The notes under the pieces: generated by a model | The model's input: only the letters and a program-made list of their open reading frames with translations | Database searches by the model: none | What the model was told of the DNA's origin: nothing | Position numbers and translations under genes: made by a program | Origin: Pelosinus fermentans | GTDB taxonomy: Bacteria; Bacillota; Negativicutes; DSM-13327 | Assembly (NCBI GenBank): GCA_002434245.1 | Contig: DJJR01000004.1 | Location: 69,160-133,159 of the forward strand | Reading direction: 5' to 3' | DNA: 64,000 nt | Part shown: positions 1 through 8,843 of the stretch, one piece after another | How positions within the stretch are numbered: the stretch's first letter is position 1 | How the letters are laid out: every line of letters starts with the position of its first letter

Positions 1-1
1 A

Positions 2-997
2 ACCATCCCCCTGGTACGCACCGCCGTAGCCGGCACCGGCGGAGGACCGGCGAGCTATGCCTATGCCGGTGAAGTGCGCGGCCGTTATGAAAGCCAGCTG
101 GCCTTTCAGGTGTCCGGCAAAATCATCAAACGCAACGTACAGCTTGGCAGTGTTGTCCAGGCCGGCGAGGTACTCATGCAAATTGATCCCAAAGATATTA
201 ACCAAACAGTTAACAGCAGTTCGGCGCAGGTCTATTCCGCGCAATCCCAGCTGAAACTGGCTGAGAGCAACCTGCAGCGCTACCGTCAGCTCTATGCTCA
301 GAACGCGATCAGTCGGTCCCAGCTGGATCAATACGAAAACGCGTACGAACTGGCCCAGGCGGCAGTACAGCAGGCAGCCGCTCAATACAGTCAAAGCGCT
401 AACCAGCTGGACTACAGCCTGCTCCGGGCTGACGCCGCCGGCGTGATCGCCGGCATCACCGCAGAGGCCGGGCAGGTTGTCAACGCCGGTCAGACGGTAG
501 TAACCATCGTCCGCGACGGCGAGCGCGAAGTGGAAATCAGTGTGCCGGAAAATCGCATCGAAGAACTGCGCAAAGCATCGCAGCCTACAGTATCCTTTTG
601 GGCGCTCCCTGAGGTAAAAGTCAACGGCCATGTGCGGGAAATCGCCCCCATGGCCGCTCCAACCACCCGCACCTATTCGGTGCGTATCAGCTTGCTGAAC
701 CCGCCGCCGGAAATCAAGTTAGGCATGACGGCTGCCGTATCTTTGACCAGTGCCGGCGATCAAAATGCTACCCTTCTTTCCATCCCGATGTCCGCCATCT
801 ATCAGACCCAGGATACGCCAGGTGTCTGGGTAGTGACCGATTCTACCGTCCGATTACGCCCTGTACAAATTGTCAGCCTTGGCAACAACCAGGCACAGGT
901 GAGCGGCCTCCGTTCCGGTGAAATCATCGTCACGGCCGGCGTACATAAACTCCGCGAAGGGCAACAGGTCCGGTTACCGGAAGGTGGCCAATCATGA
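2..997 (+). CDS. RND efflux periplasmic adaptor subunit (HlyD/MFP family), 5' end outside window
   Basis: This is the periplasmic adaptor that links an inner-membrane RND pump to an outer-membrane channel. The reading frame is open from the first bases of the window, so the N-terminus with its signal peptide or lipobox is missing. A first lipoyl half (SGKIIKRNVQLGSVVQAGE) is followed by an alpha-helical hairpin rich in Gln and Ala. A second lipoyl half (GVIAGITAEAGQVVNAGQ) and beta-barrel/membrane-proximal domains follow, ending near a VTAGVHKLREGQQV-type tail. The stop overlaps the start of the pump gene by 4 bases (ATGA), indicating translational coupling. The substrate cannot be deduced. 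Confidence 0.9.
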   Translation, partial: TIPLVRTAVAGTGGGPASYAYAGEVRGRYESQLAFQVSGKIIKRNVQLGSVVQAGEVLMQIDPKDINQTVNSSSAQVYSAQSQLKLAESNLQRYRQLYAQNAISRSQLDQYENAYELAQAAVQQAAAQYSQSANQLDYSLLRADAAGVIAGITAEAGQVVNAGQTVVTIVRDGEREVEISVPENRIEELRKASQPTVSFWALPEVKVNGHVREIAPMAAPTTRTYSVRISLLNPPPEIKLGMTAAVSLTSAGDQNATLLSIPMSAIYQTQDTPGVWVVTDSTVRLRPVQIVSLGNNQAQVSGLRSGEIIVTAGVHKLREGQQVRLPEGGQS

Positions 998-3900
998 AAT
1001 CCTTTAATTTGACCGAATGGAGCCTCAACCACAAACAACTGATTTACTATTTCATCACTGTCATTTTCCTGGGCGGACTGTTTGCCTACCAGAACCTCGG
1101 CCGGATGGAAGACCCGGACTTTACCATCCGCCAGATGATTGTGGCGGTAAACTGGCCTGGCGCAACCGCCCGCCAGGTAGAAGAACAGGTAACCGATAAA
1201 ATCGAAAAAAAATTGCAGGACACCCCGGGATTGGACTATCTGAAAAGCTATTCACTACCCGGCCAATCCGTAATTTATGTATCCCTGAAAGAAGATGTAG
1301 TTACTGCCGACAAGGTACATCCCACCTGGCTGCAAGTACGCAATATGGTCAATGACATCAAGGCCACCCTGCCCCTGGGGGTCGACGGTCCTTATTTCAA
1401 TGACCGATTTGACGATGTGTTTGGCTGCATCTATGCCCTGACCGGCGACGGTTACAGCTACGAAGACCTACGGGAACGTGCGGAGAATATTCGCCGCATG
1501 CTGCTGACCGTACCCAGTGTAAAAAAAGTCGATCTGCTGGGCGTCCAGGCTGAAAAAATTTATATTGAAATCCCCTCCGTTAAACTGGCGGCCTTGGGAC
1601 TTGTCCCATCGGACATCACCGACACTGTCCAGGCACAAAACGCCATGACGGCCTCCGGTATGGTGGAAACCGCTTCCGATAATGTCTACCTGCGGGTCTC
1701 GGGCATGTTCGAAAACATTGACGATCTGAGAAATCTCCCCATCCGGGCCGGCGGACACACCTTCCGCCTGGGCGACATCGCTAAAATCGAACGCAGCTAT
1801 GTCGACCCGCCGGGGCCAAAAATGCTATACAACGGTCAGCCGGCCGTCGGCATAGCGCTTTCGATGGAAAAGGGCGGCAATATCCTGGCCCTGGGCAAGG
1901 CTTTAGCCCAAACCACGGATCGGCTCCAAAAGGACCTGCCGCTCGGGCTGGAGCTCCATATCGTTACCAATCAACCCGTCGTAGTCAAAGAATCCATCAA
2001 CGAATTCGTCAAAACGCTGGCCGAAGCGGTTGCTATTGTGCTTATCGTCAGCTTTGCCAGTCTGGGCTTGCGCTCCGGGGTCGTCGTAGCGCTCTGCATC
2101 CCGCTGGTCATTGCCGGCGTTTTCGTTGGCATGGACCTTGCCGGCATCGCCCTGCACAAAGTGTCCCTGGGAGCCCTGATCATTGCCCTGGGACTGTTAG
2201 TCGATGACGCCATCATCGCTATTGAAATGATGATCGTCAAACTCGAGGAAGGCTGGAGCCGGTTTGACGCCGCCTGCTACGCCTATACCGCTACCGCCTT
2301 TCCCATGCTGACCGGCACGCTCATCACCTGCGCCGGCTTTATCCCGGTCGGGTTTTCCAAGGGCAGCGCCTCCGAGTTTGTCGGCAGTATTTTCTCGGTC
2401 ATCACCATCGCCCTTCTCATCTCCTGGGTGGTCTCCGTTATGGCCGCCCCCCTGTTCGGGTATCACTTCCTGAAAGTAACTCCTGCTAAAGGCACAACAG
2501 GGCACGACGCCTATGACAAGCCTTTTTTCCGCAAGTTTAAAGGCTTGCTGAGCTGGTGCCTGGGCCATCGTAAGCAAGTCCTGGCCGGCACCGTCCTTTG
2601 CTTCGCCGGGTCCCTGTTCCTGATGAGTTTCATTAAGCAGGAATTCTTCCCGGCTTCGACCCGGCCTGAGCTGATTGTCGAACTGACCCTGCCGGAAGGC
2701 GCCTCCGTTAAGGCGACCGAACAAGAAGCGGCGCAATTCGCCAGTCGTTTTGCCGATGATGCTGCGCTGGCCAGCTATACCTACTACGTCGGCGGCGGAG
2801 CGCCACGGTTTGTGTTGACAGCCGACCCGCCCAATGAAAACTCCAATTTCGCCCAGTTTGTGTTTGTTGCGAAAGATTTGCCTTCCCGCGTAGCACTGGA
2901 GAAAAAAGTCCAAACGCTGCTGGCCACGGAATTTACCGCCGTGCGCGGCCATACCAAAATTATTCAGACCGGCACCACCGATCCCTATCCAGTCATGCTC
3001 CGGGTCAGCGGCCCGGACCACGACAAGGTCCGGGAACTTGCCCAGCAAGCCCGGCATATTTTGGCCGCCGACCCCGATCTGGCCGGCGTCAGCCTGGACT
3101 GGAATGAAAAAAGCAAAGTCCTGCGTCTGGACATCGATCAGGCCAAAGCCCGGGCACTAGGCATCGACAGCCGGACCTTGTCGGCCAGCCTCCAGGCTCT
3201 GCTGTCGGGAAGCGAAGTCGGCGAGTTTCGGGAAAAGGATAAAACCGTCGGTATTGTATTCCGCGTGGACCCGGACAGCCGCCAGGAGCTTGCCCGGCTC
3301 AAGGATCTCAATATCCACATCGGCAGCGGCCGCTTCGTCCCGCTGGAACAGATCGCCAACCTCCGCTATGAGGCCGAGGAGGGCATGATCTGGCGGCGCG
3401 ACTTAAAGCCGACCATTACCATCCAGGCCGCTACCGCCCCCGGTGTCCTGGGTGACGACGCGGCGCTGGCTGCCTATGAGCGCCTGCACGAGCTGCGCGC
3501 CTCCCTGTCGCCGGGCTACAGCATTAAACTCGGCGGTTCCGCCGAGTCCAGCGAAAATGCGATGAGGTGGCTGCTCCAGCCTGTACCGGCCATGCTCCTT
3601 ATCATCATCACCCTGCTGATGTTCCAGCTGCACAATATTCCCCAGATGATCATGACCCTCTTAACCGCGCCGCTGGGCCTGATCGGCGTCAGCCCGGCTC
3701 TGCTTCTGACCGGCCGTCCTATGGGGTTTGTCGTCCAGTTGGGCATTCTGGCCCTGGCCGGCATTATCATCCGCAATTCGGTCATTCTGATTGATCAGAT
3801 CAACCGGCATATCGACGCCGGGGAAGCGCTCTGGGATGCTATTTTGAACGCCACCGTCAGCCGGTTCCGCCCCATCATGCTCACAGCCGCCGCGGCTATT

Positions 3901-4092
3901 CTGGGCATGCTGCCGCTCATTTCCAGCATTTTCTGGGGTCCCATGGCCGTCGCAATTGCCGGCGGCTTGTTCGCCGCCACAGTTTTGACTCTGATCGTTC
4001 TTCCGGTCCTGTATGCGGCCTGGTATAAGGCCGTGCCGGCCGATGAGGAACGTCCAGCGATCATATCAGCCGGGAGGTCTAAAAATGTATAA
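994..4092 (+). CDS. RND family efflux transporter permease
   Basis: This is a full-length inner-membrane RND pump of 1032 residues, the usual size for the AcrB/MexB-type superfamily. It has an N-terminal transmembrane helix, a large periplasmic loop, a helix bundle, a second periplasmic loop and a second bundle. The fourth helix contains LGLLVDDAIIAIE, the acidic pair used for proton relay in this family. The protein ends in a conserved ITLPVLYA-like stretch (LIVLPVLYAAWY). It is coupled to the upstream adaptor by an ATGA overlap. The following OstA-like gene overlaps its 3' end by 8 bases, so the three form one operon. No outer-membrane channel gene is in view; it may lie upstream of the window. 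Confidence 0.95.
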   Translation: MKSFNLTEWSLNHKQLIYYFITVIFLGGLFAYQNLGRMEDPDFTIRQMIVAVNWPGATARQVEEQVTDKIEKKLQDTPGLDYLKSYSLPGQSVIYVSLKEDVVTADKVHPTWLQVRNMVNDIKATLPLGVDGPYFNDRFDDVFGCIYALTGDGYSYEDLRERAENIRRMLLTVPSVKKVDLLGVQAEKIYIEIPSVKLAALGLVPSDITDTVQAQNAMTASGMVETASDNVYLRVSGMFENIDDLRNLPIRAGGHTFRLGDIAKIERSYVDPPGPKMLYNGQPAVGIALSMEKGGNILALGKALAQTTDRLQKDLPLGLELHIVTNQPVVVKESINEFVKTLAEAVAIVLIVSFASLGLRSGVVVALCIPLVIAGVFVGMDLAGIALHKVSLGALIIALGLLVDDAIIAIEMMIVKLEEGWSRFDAACYAYTATAFPMLTGTLITCAGFIPVGFSKGSASEFVGSIFSVITIALLISWVVSVMAAPLFGYHFLKVTPAKGTTGHDAYDKPFFRKFKGLLSWCLGHRKQVLAGTVLCFAGSLFLMSFIKQEFFPASTRPELIVELTLPEGASVKATEQEAAQFASRFADDAALASYTYYVGGGAPRFVLTADPPNENSNFAQFVFVAKDLPSRVALEKKVQTLLATEFTAVRGHTKIIQTGTTDPYPVMLRVSGPDHDKVRELAQQARHILAADPDLAGVSLDWNEKSKVLRLDIDQAKARALGIDSRTLSASLQALLSGSEVGEFREKDKTVGIVFRVDPDSRQELARLKDLNIHIGSGRFVPLEQIANLRYEAEEGMIWRRDLKPTITIQAATAPGVLGDDAALAAYERLHELRASLSPGYSIKLGGSAESSENAMRWLLQPVPAMLLIIITLLMFQLHNIPQMIMTLLTAPLGLIGVSPALLLTGRPMGFVVQLGILALAGIIIRNSVILIDQINRHIDAGEALWDAILNATVSRFRPIMLTAAAAILGMLPLISSIFWGPMAVAIAGGLFAATVLTLIVLPVLYAAWYKAVPADEERPAIISAGRSKNV

Positions 4093-4570
4093 AAAACTAG
4101 GGACGCTCTTGCTGGTAGTTTTCTATCTTTTCGCCTGCCCGGCCGGTCCGGCCATTGCCGCCAGGCCGGTCATTACAGCCGACACTACCTATTATGATAC
4201 CGATACCGGGCTATATATCTTAAAAGGTCACGTTCGAGTCGAAATCGGCAAGCGCATTATCACGGCCGGTCAGGCCAAAGTCAGCCTCGGCTCACTGGAG
4301 GTCTGGGGCTCAGACGGCATCACCCTTACCCAGGAGGACATTTCCCTTACCGCCGGCAGTGTGTACGTCATCGGCTCTCAAAATAAAGCCGCCCTCAGCG
4401 GCAGCGTGACATTAGCCCAGCCCCAGATTACCATCACCGCCGATACGGCCGACTTCAACTGGCGCACCAAGCTGGCCGTCTTTACCGGTAATGTACAGGT
4501 CACCCAGGGCAATGACACCTGGTCCGCCGCTTCGGTAACCTACAACAGCAAAACCGGTGCTCTGGAATAG
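4085..4570 (+). CDS. LptA/OstA-like periplasmic protein
   Basis: A small exported protein of 161 residues. I start it at the ATG at 4085 (MYKKLGTLLLVV...) because GGGAGG lies just upstream and a signal peptide begins there (cleavage near AIAA/RPV). The mature part resembles the OstA/LptA N-terminal beta-jellyroll fold, with repeated strands such as YDTDTGLYILKGHVRVEIG, ADTADFNWRTKLAVFTGNVQVTQG and WSAASVTYNSKTGALE. LptA proteins carry lipopolysaccharide across the periplasm. Whether this one does, or serves the co-transcribed RND pump, is not known. It overlaps the pump gene by 8 bases. Confidence 0.75.
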   Translation: MYKKLGTLLLVVFYLFACPAGPAIAARPVITADTTYYDTDTGLYILKGHVRVEIGKRIITAGQAKVSLGSLEVWGSDGITLTQEDISLTAGSVYVIGSQNKAALSGSVTLAQPQITITADTADFNWRTKLAVFTGNVQVTQGNDTWSAASVTYNSKTGALE

Positions 4571-4639
4571 CCCGCCGGGCTGCCTGCGTACCAAAACCAT
4601 AAACCAGTATCCCGCAAAAACAAAGGAGGTGTCGCTGCT

Positions 4640-4825
4640 GTGGAATGGTTGGATGGACTAATCGTCTTTTGGTGGTTGGTACTGGATGCCGTTTTTATTG
4701 CTGGTACGCTCTTCATAGCCGGTGCAATTTGGGTCTTCGGGGAATTTTATAAGGTCTTGATTGGCGCTAAGCTTGCCGATGAGTTTGGCGATGAAGAAGC
4801 CCCGAGCCGGCACAGCCATACTTAA
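4640..4825 (+). CDS. Small membrane protein, hypothetical
   Basis: A 61-residue protein starting at a GTG placed 9 bases after a strong AGGAGGT ribosome binding site. It carries one or two hydrophobic segments (LIVFWWLVLDAVFIAGTLF, then AGAIWVFGEFYKVLIG) and a short charged, His-containing tail. I recognise no family. It lies about 70 bp after the OstA-like gene on the same strand and may belong to the same transcript. Confidence 0.6.
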   Translation: MEWLDGLIVFWWLVLDAVFIAGTLFIAGAIWVFGEFYKVLIGAKLADEFGDEEAPSRHSHT

Positions 4826-4872
4826 TACCAAAAACACCTTCTGGCAACTACTGTATAAGGAACAGCAAGCGA

Positions 4873-5076
4873 ATGATCGCGGAACACCAACAATACTATG
4901 CTGAAAAAGAACAACTGCTGACCAGAATAGACTGCTTAATTCGGGAATTAACCCAATTAAGGCAAACCGGACCAGCGAAATGCATCCCCTGCTTAACCAA
5001 CCTGTTGGAAGCGTGCTTAAAAGAGCTATCCGCTTTACAGAAGACCAGCACCTGTCGCCGTAGGCGGCACAAATAA
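4873..5076 (+). CDS. Small Cys-containing hypothetical protein
   Basis: A 67-residue protein that is mostly helical and charged. It has a leucine-rich central stretch, a CIPC motif near residue 36, another two Cys and a very basic tail (CRRRRHK). The ribosome binding site is modest (AAGGAACAG, somewhat far from the ATG). I recognise no family. The gene lies between two same-strand genes with small gaps, which is the main support for it. Confidence 0.45.
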   Translation: MIAEHQQYYAEKEQLLTRIDCLIRELTQLRQTGPAKCIPCLTNLLEACLKELSALQKTSTCRRRRHK

Positions 5077-5095
5077 ACAGAGGAGGTGCCGGGAA

Positions 5096-5772
5096 TTGAA
5101 ACGCTTATGGCGGCTCTGCCTTATCCTGTGCCTGCTGGCCTATCATCCGGCCTTAGGCCATGCAGGAGCGAAAGAAGACTACGAAGAAGCCTATATTCTC
5201 TATTTGACTGCGGCTGCCAGTGCGGCGGCCTATAACGGACGGATCGGCGAACTGGTCAATCGCTACCTGGAGCAGGATGGCTGGAACGTTGAGCATTACA
5301 TACAGCCCCGGGGGCGGGCGGGCGCCCGTTACCTGATTGCGCAAAAAAAAGAAATTCCCTATATCATTGCTGCCATTGTCGGCACGGAAAACGATAAAGA
5401 TATAGAAACCGACCTCAAATTTGACAAAGTGTATTTTGCCGGCAGCACGCCGGAAGAATTTGCCGCAAACGCCACCAAAAGAGAGATCCCCGACAGCGAA
5501 CCCAAAGTACACAGAGGCTTTCACCAATTTGTGCAAGCCGGCCTGTCCGCCGTCTTGCACAACCCGGAACAAGGCCGTCTCTCACTCCCCGACCTGCTCT
5601 TAAACGACCCTGCCCGCAAAGTATACATAACCGGCCACAGTCTCGGCGGTGCAGCCGCCACCCTGGCCGGAGCCAGGCTGCAACCTATAACCTGACTCCC
5701 CTGGAAGCCTTCATTCATACCTTTAAGGGGATGCATGCCCATTTAGCGGACCAGTTTGCCAAAATCAAATGA
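5096..5772 (+). pseudogene. Class 3 lipase-like gene, internally deleted and frameshifted
   Basis: The frame starts at a TTG after AGGAGGT. It encodes a signal peptide and about 199 residues of an alpha/beta-hydrolase ending right after the nucleophile elbow GHSLGG (ITGHSLGGAAATLAGARL). A stop at about 5693-5695 cuts it there. A different forward frame immediately continues with a plausible C-terminal end (YNLTPLEAFIHTFKGMHAHL, then ADQFAKIK) and stops at 5772. This suggests that the catalytic Asp/His half has been lost by deletion, leaving the two termini in different frames. A functional lipase would need roughly another 150 residues after the elbow. Calling it inactive is inference. Confidence 0.7.
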
Positions 5773-5807
5773 CAGCCTATTCCGATAAATACTCTTTATA
5801 CAAACAA

Positions 5808-5840
5808 AGATAGCGTGCCAAGCGACACGCTATCTTTTTT
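5808..5840 (+). terminator. Rho-independent terminator
   Basis: Perfect 10-bp stem AGATAGCGTG / CACGCTATCT with an 8-base loop, followed by a run of T. It lies 35 bp after the lipase remnant and closes the GC-rich rightward operon. Confidence 0.9.
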
Positions 5841-5946
5841 ACTCCCGGGCTGCTGCACCCGTCTAGCTAGGCATTGCCTTTTAGGTCGCCAAAAGCCATA
5901 CGCCTTCATACCGGCACAGCAAACCTCGCTAGACAGGCTTTTCCCT

Positions 5947-6099
5947 TTAACGGTCATGTGGTTTTTCTTGCAGTAAGCTGGAAAAAACGGTTGTTTTTTC
6001 CTTCTCTGTTTCCCGGATGCAGCATTCTTCCTCCGGCTCGGCCGCCTCAATCCGCTCCGCATCCGGCGGCGGCGGGCCATACACTATTTTTAGCATCAT
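5947..6099 (-). CDS. Small acidic hypothetical protein downstream of YvrJ-like gene
   Basis: A 50-residue open frame beginning MMLKIVYGPPPPDAERIEAA and ending at a TAA. Its start overlaps the stop of the YvrJ-like gene by 4 bases (ATGA), with GGAGGT 9 bases upstream, which is the main support. It is Pro- and Glu-rich with a CC pair and has no recognisable domain. The family is unknown to me. Confidence 0.4.
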   Translation of the reverse strand: MMLKIVYGPPPPDAERIEAAEPEEECCIRETEKEKTTVFSSLLQEKPHDR

Positions 6100-6251
6100 T
6101 TTTTCATGACCTCCATCCTTTCAATGCAATTACACATCTGGTTGATTGCGCTGGTCAATTCGGTCAGGAGCTTTTCCAGTCTGACCAAAAGGCAGAAGGC
6201 CACCACCATGGGAAAACCGTAGGTCGCCGTCAGGCAGGCCAATTCCTCCAT
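6096..6251 (-). CDS. YvrJ family small membrane protein
   Basis: A 51-residue protein beginning MEELACLTATYGFPMVVAFC. The pattern MEEL..L...YGFP..V...LLVR.E..L.ELT..I fits the YvrJ family of short Firmicutes proteins: one membrane helix followed by an amphipathic helix. I choose the ATG at 6251 because AGGAGG lies 8 bases upstream; a second ATG at 6257 is too close to that site. YvrJ genes often accompany DUF1659/DUF2922 genes, which I do not see intact here, although a short open stretch upstream (6258-6360) might be a remnant. Its function is unknown. Confidence 0.65.
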   Translation of the reverse strand: MEELACLTATYGFPMVVAFCLLVRLEKLLTELTSAINQMCNCIERMEVMKK

Positions 6252-6422
6252 TTGCATGGCCTCCTCTTATTCATCATTAGGTCAAACTTGATTATCGCTA
6301 ATTGACGAATTTGCGCTTCCTTGGCGTTCACCAAATCCCCAGGTAACACTGGAAGAAGAACCACTCCATTAGAAGTTTAGAAAAGCAGTTCGGCCGCGTT
6401 GTTGTAAACTGCTATGAAAACG

Positions 6423-6454
6423 AAAAAAAGGCTTTACGAAAACCTCGTAAAACC
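6423..6454 (-). terminator. Terminator of tRNA-Arg(ACG)
   Basis: Read on the minus strand, a 10-bp stem (GGTTTTACGA / TCGTAAAGCC, one G-U pair) is followed by seven T. It lies 14 bases beyond the CCA end of the tRNA. Confidence 0.8.
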
Positions 6455-6467
6455 CTTGATATACCTA

Positions 6468-6544
6468 TGGTGACCCCGGCAGGATTCGAACCTGCGACCT
6501 TTTGATTCGTAGTCAAACGCTCTATCCAGCTGGGCTACGGAGTC
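6468..6544 (-). tRNA. tRNA-Arg (anticodon ACG)
   Basis: The cloverleaf reads GACTCCG ... CGGGGTC with an encoded CCA. The T-arm is GCAGGTTCGAATCCTGC. The anticodon loop is CTACGAA between TTTGA and TCAAA, giving ACG. It sits at the boundary between the GC-rich left block and the AT-rich remainder of the window. Confidence 0.95.
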
Positions 6545-6593
6545 ATTGTGTAATTACCTTACTTAAATAGTATAATGGTTTTAACCAATTATG

Positions 6594-7076
6594 TCAACAG
6601 TTTTTATTTTGCATTTTATCCATGAAATTAGCAAGTATTAATTTCATTACTAGCCGATTCTCCCCCATCCCATATTCATTCTCTCTACGTTCTATAATCT
6701 GAAATCCAAGTTTTTTTTCATATATTGCGACTGCTGCAACATTATTCGGTTCTACTGTTAATTCAATTTCTGTAATATTTTCTTGATGTAAGCTCTTAAA
6801 ACTCTCTTGCAGAAGCCTAGTTCCCAGCCCTTGCCCCCGCCATTTATTATCCGTAGATACGCCAACCATATATGCTTTTTGAGGATACGTCCAATCTAGC
6901 ATGTATTGAATCAAACCAACAATTTCTCGATCCTTGCGAATAATAAAAACACGTCCGTGCCTGATGAATGGAACAAGATGCCACTCATTCATTCCACCAT
7001 GACCAAAGGCACTTATTTCTAACTCTACTAATCGCTTTATCAAAGCCGGTTCAACACTTTGCACCAATTCAATCAT
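6594..7076 (-). CDS. GNAT family N-acetyltransferase
   Basis: 160 residues, the usual size of a single-domain GCN5-related acetyltransferase. The acetyl-CoA binding loop is seen in motif A (VGVSTDNKWRGQGLGTRLL). A typical motif B follows (ELTVEPNNVAAVAIYEKKLGFQ). The start overlaps the stop of the upstream racemase gene by 4 bases, so the two are probably co-translated. That pairing hints at an amino acid or amino-acid-derived substrate, but the substrate is not visible in the sequence. Confidence 0.85.
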   Translation of the reverse strand: MIELVQSVEPALIKRLVELEISAFGHGGMNEWHLVPFIRHGRVFIIRKDREIVGLIQYMLDWTYPQKAYMVGVSTDNKWRGQGLGTRLLQESFKSLHQENITEIELTVEPNNVAAVAIYEKKLGFQIIERRENEYGMGENRLVMKLILANFMDKMQNKNC

Positions 7077-8155
7077 AATATCCCTCTTTTGAATTTTTTT
7101 GTAACATAACTAGAATCACTCACCGAAAGCAATCCAGAATAAGATAAGGAAAATTCAACATCATCTCCTACCTTTATTTGTTCCTCACAATCTGTAATAT
7201 CAAGAATTAAATGATCACTACTTGCCCCCATAACTTTTATGCTTTCCCGGACTGGAACAATCCCTTCTACATCCACATCTTGTTTACCTAAAGCTAAAAT
7301 CGCTCGATTACGTACTCCTTTATCGATGAATTGAGGTATATTCCCAAATGCATCTCTACCAATGTCTCCAGTCGGTACAGAAGGCTTACATTTTACCTCA
7401 ATTACCTCAGCTCTAAGCAGAAAAGCATCTTGCAACAACCAGGGTATTTTGCGGTTATGCGTTGTATCCGTACCTAACAAAATACCCTCACCAATACGCA
7501 ATTGATTAATTCCCACAGGAACATTGTTCTTCTCTACCAAAGATAAGCTAGAAGTTCCACCACCTGAAATTACTTCTAATCGTATTCCTACTTTTTTCTC
7601 TATCGCTTGTACTAATGTAACTAAAACCCCTAGATTTTCTGGACTTGGTAGGATTCCACCAAAACATCCCATATTAGTCCCCAAGCCTAATAAGTGTACT
7701 CCTTTTAAACTAGAAATTTGCATCACAGCATCAAGAACTTGATCAATCATCAATCCTTCCCGAAGATCACCTACATCTACCATTAAAATTATATTATGTC
7801 TCTTTCCTAGCCTTTTGGCAGTTTCTGATAGAGCCTTTATTACTGTCATTTCCGAATTAATACTCGTATCGGCATACCGAATAATTGTTTCAACATTACT
7901 TAATCGTGGAAGTCTTAATAATGTCATTTCCTGGTTAAAATTTCGTTTGCGAAGCTCTATGATATTTTCAAGCCTGGCATCCGCTAGGCCATCAACGCCT
8001 CCTTCTACCATAGCTGATACAATCTGGTGCATAGCGCTGAATCCTTTAGTTACTCCCAATACTGCAATTCCCAAACGATGACATCTTTCTACGACTTGAG
8101 AGGTATTATATATAATTTTATCTAAATCGACTTCCAGAATTGTAGTATCATCCAT
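7073..8155 (-). CDS. Alanine/ornithine racemase family PLP enzyme
   Basis: A fold-type III PLP enzyme of 360 residues. It begins LEVDLDKIIYNTSQVVERC and has the PLP-lysine motif GVTKG at about Lys37. Further conserved stretches are GLGTNMGCFGG and EVISGGGTSS, the latter expected to bind the PLP phosphate. The family includes ornithine racemase and YhfX-like proteins; substrate choice cannot be read from the sequence. An AGGAGGGGAG site precedes the ATG. It is the first gene of a two-gene operon with the acetyltransferase. Confidence 0.85.
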   Translation of the reverse strand: MDDTTILEVDLDKIIYNTSQVVERCHRLGIAVLGVTKGFSAMHQIVSAMVEGGVDGLADARLENIIELRKRNFNQEMTLLRLPRLSNVETIIRYADTSINSEMTVIKALSETAKRLGKRHNIILMVDVGDLREGLMIDQVLDAVMQISSLKGVHLLGLGTNMGCFGGILPSPENLGVLVTLVQAIEKKVGIRLEVISGGGTSSLSLVEKNNVPVGINQLRIGEGILLGTDTTHNRKIPWLLQDAFLLRAEVIEVKCKPSVPTGDIGRDAFGNIPQFIDKGVRNRAILALGKQDVDVEGIVPVRESIKVMGASSDHLILDITDCEEQIKVGDDVEFSLSYSGLLSVSDSSYVTKKFKRGIL

Positions 8156-8243
8156 ATTCTCCCCTCCGCTAGTACATCATTACGCGCCCCGCAAAAATGA
8201 ATCATTAATACATCTATCTTTAGTTTCTTACATTTTTAGTTTT

Positions 8244-8843
8244 TTATCTCACCTGCGCAAAATCAAAATAAAAATTATGCTTTCGTTTATCCTTTGTAGA
8301 AATTGATAATATAACAGGCTTATCATAAACTATATTTTTTTCTAAAAAATATACATAGCATTGTAATCTATATGTAGGTTTTTCGGTACTTTTTGCCATC
8401 TTTTCTGCTATAGGAGGTATAACCACCTGATATGCTTTTACGGAGGCATCGTCTTGCTTTAAAGTAACAACAGCGTTCTGACCAAACTTCTCCTGAGAAC
8501 CATACAAAGTCACGCTAAAGGTCAGATAACCATTATAATTTGTTAAAATATCTTCACTGTCCTTTAACTGAGGGCTTATTCCTTTCAGACGCTTCTCTCT
8601 TGCATCAGTAGCAATTAATAAAAACTTCGTATATAGATACGCTTTTTCGGAAAACTCATTAAGCCTTGGTGTTTTTTCTTCATAAGAAATCCATGGCAAT
8701 AAGAACTCTTCCCATTCCATATGAGCATGCTTTTCTCCATAATACTGTGCTGCTTTAATTTCATCTCTATTAATAAGAGATATAGCAAAAGCCTGATTGC
8801 ATACCAATACCAGCAATACGAAGATGGACCCTAGTATTCTCAT
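8244..8843 (-). CDS. Secreted hypothetical protein
   Basis: 199 residues with an N-terminal signal peptide (MRILGSIFVLLVLVCNQAFA). I choose the ATG at 8843 because AGGAGGT lies just upstream and the signal peptide begins there; an in-frame extension to 8894 lacks a binding site. The mature part is alpha/beta with many charged residues (e.g. LNEFSEKAYLYTKFLLIATD, YRLQCYVYFLEKNIVYDKPV). I recognise no family. It is probably periplasmic or surface-associated. Confidence 0.7.
   Translation of the reverse strand: MRILGSIFVLLVLVCNQAFAISLINRDEIKAAQYYGEKHAHMEWEEFLLPWISYEEKTPRLNEFSEKAYLYTKFLLIATDAREKRLKGISPQLKDSEDILTNYNGYLTFSVTLYGSQEKFGQNAVVTLKQDDASVKAYQVVIPPIAEKMAKSTEKPTYRLQCYVYFLEKNIVYDKPVILSISTKDKRKHNFYFDFAQVR

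Noticed and set aside
2197..3057. 286-codon minus-strand frame inside the RND pump gene
   Set aside because: Shadow of the GC-rich pump gene; low-complexity Gly/Asp composition and no binding site.
5874..6305. 143-codon plus-strand frame
   Set aside because: It lies antisense to the YvrJ-like gene and its partner, lacks a binding site and follows a terminator.
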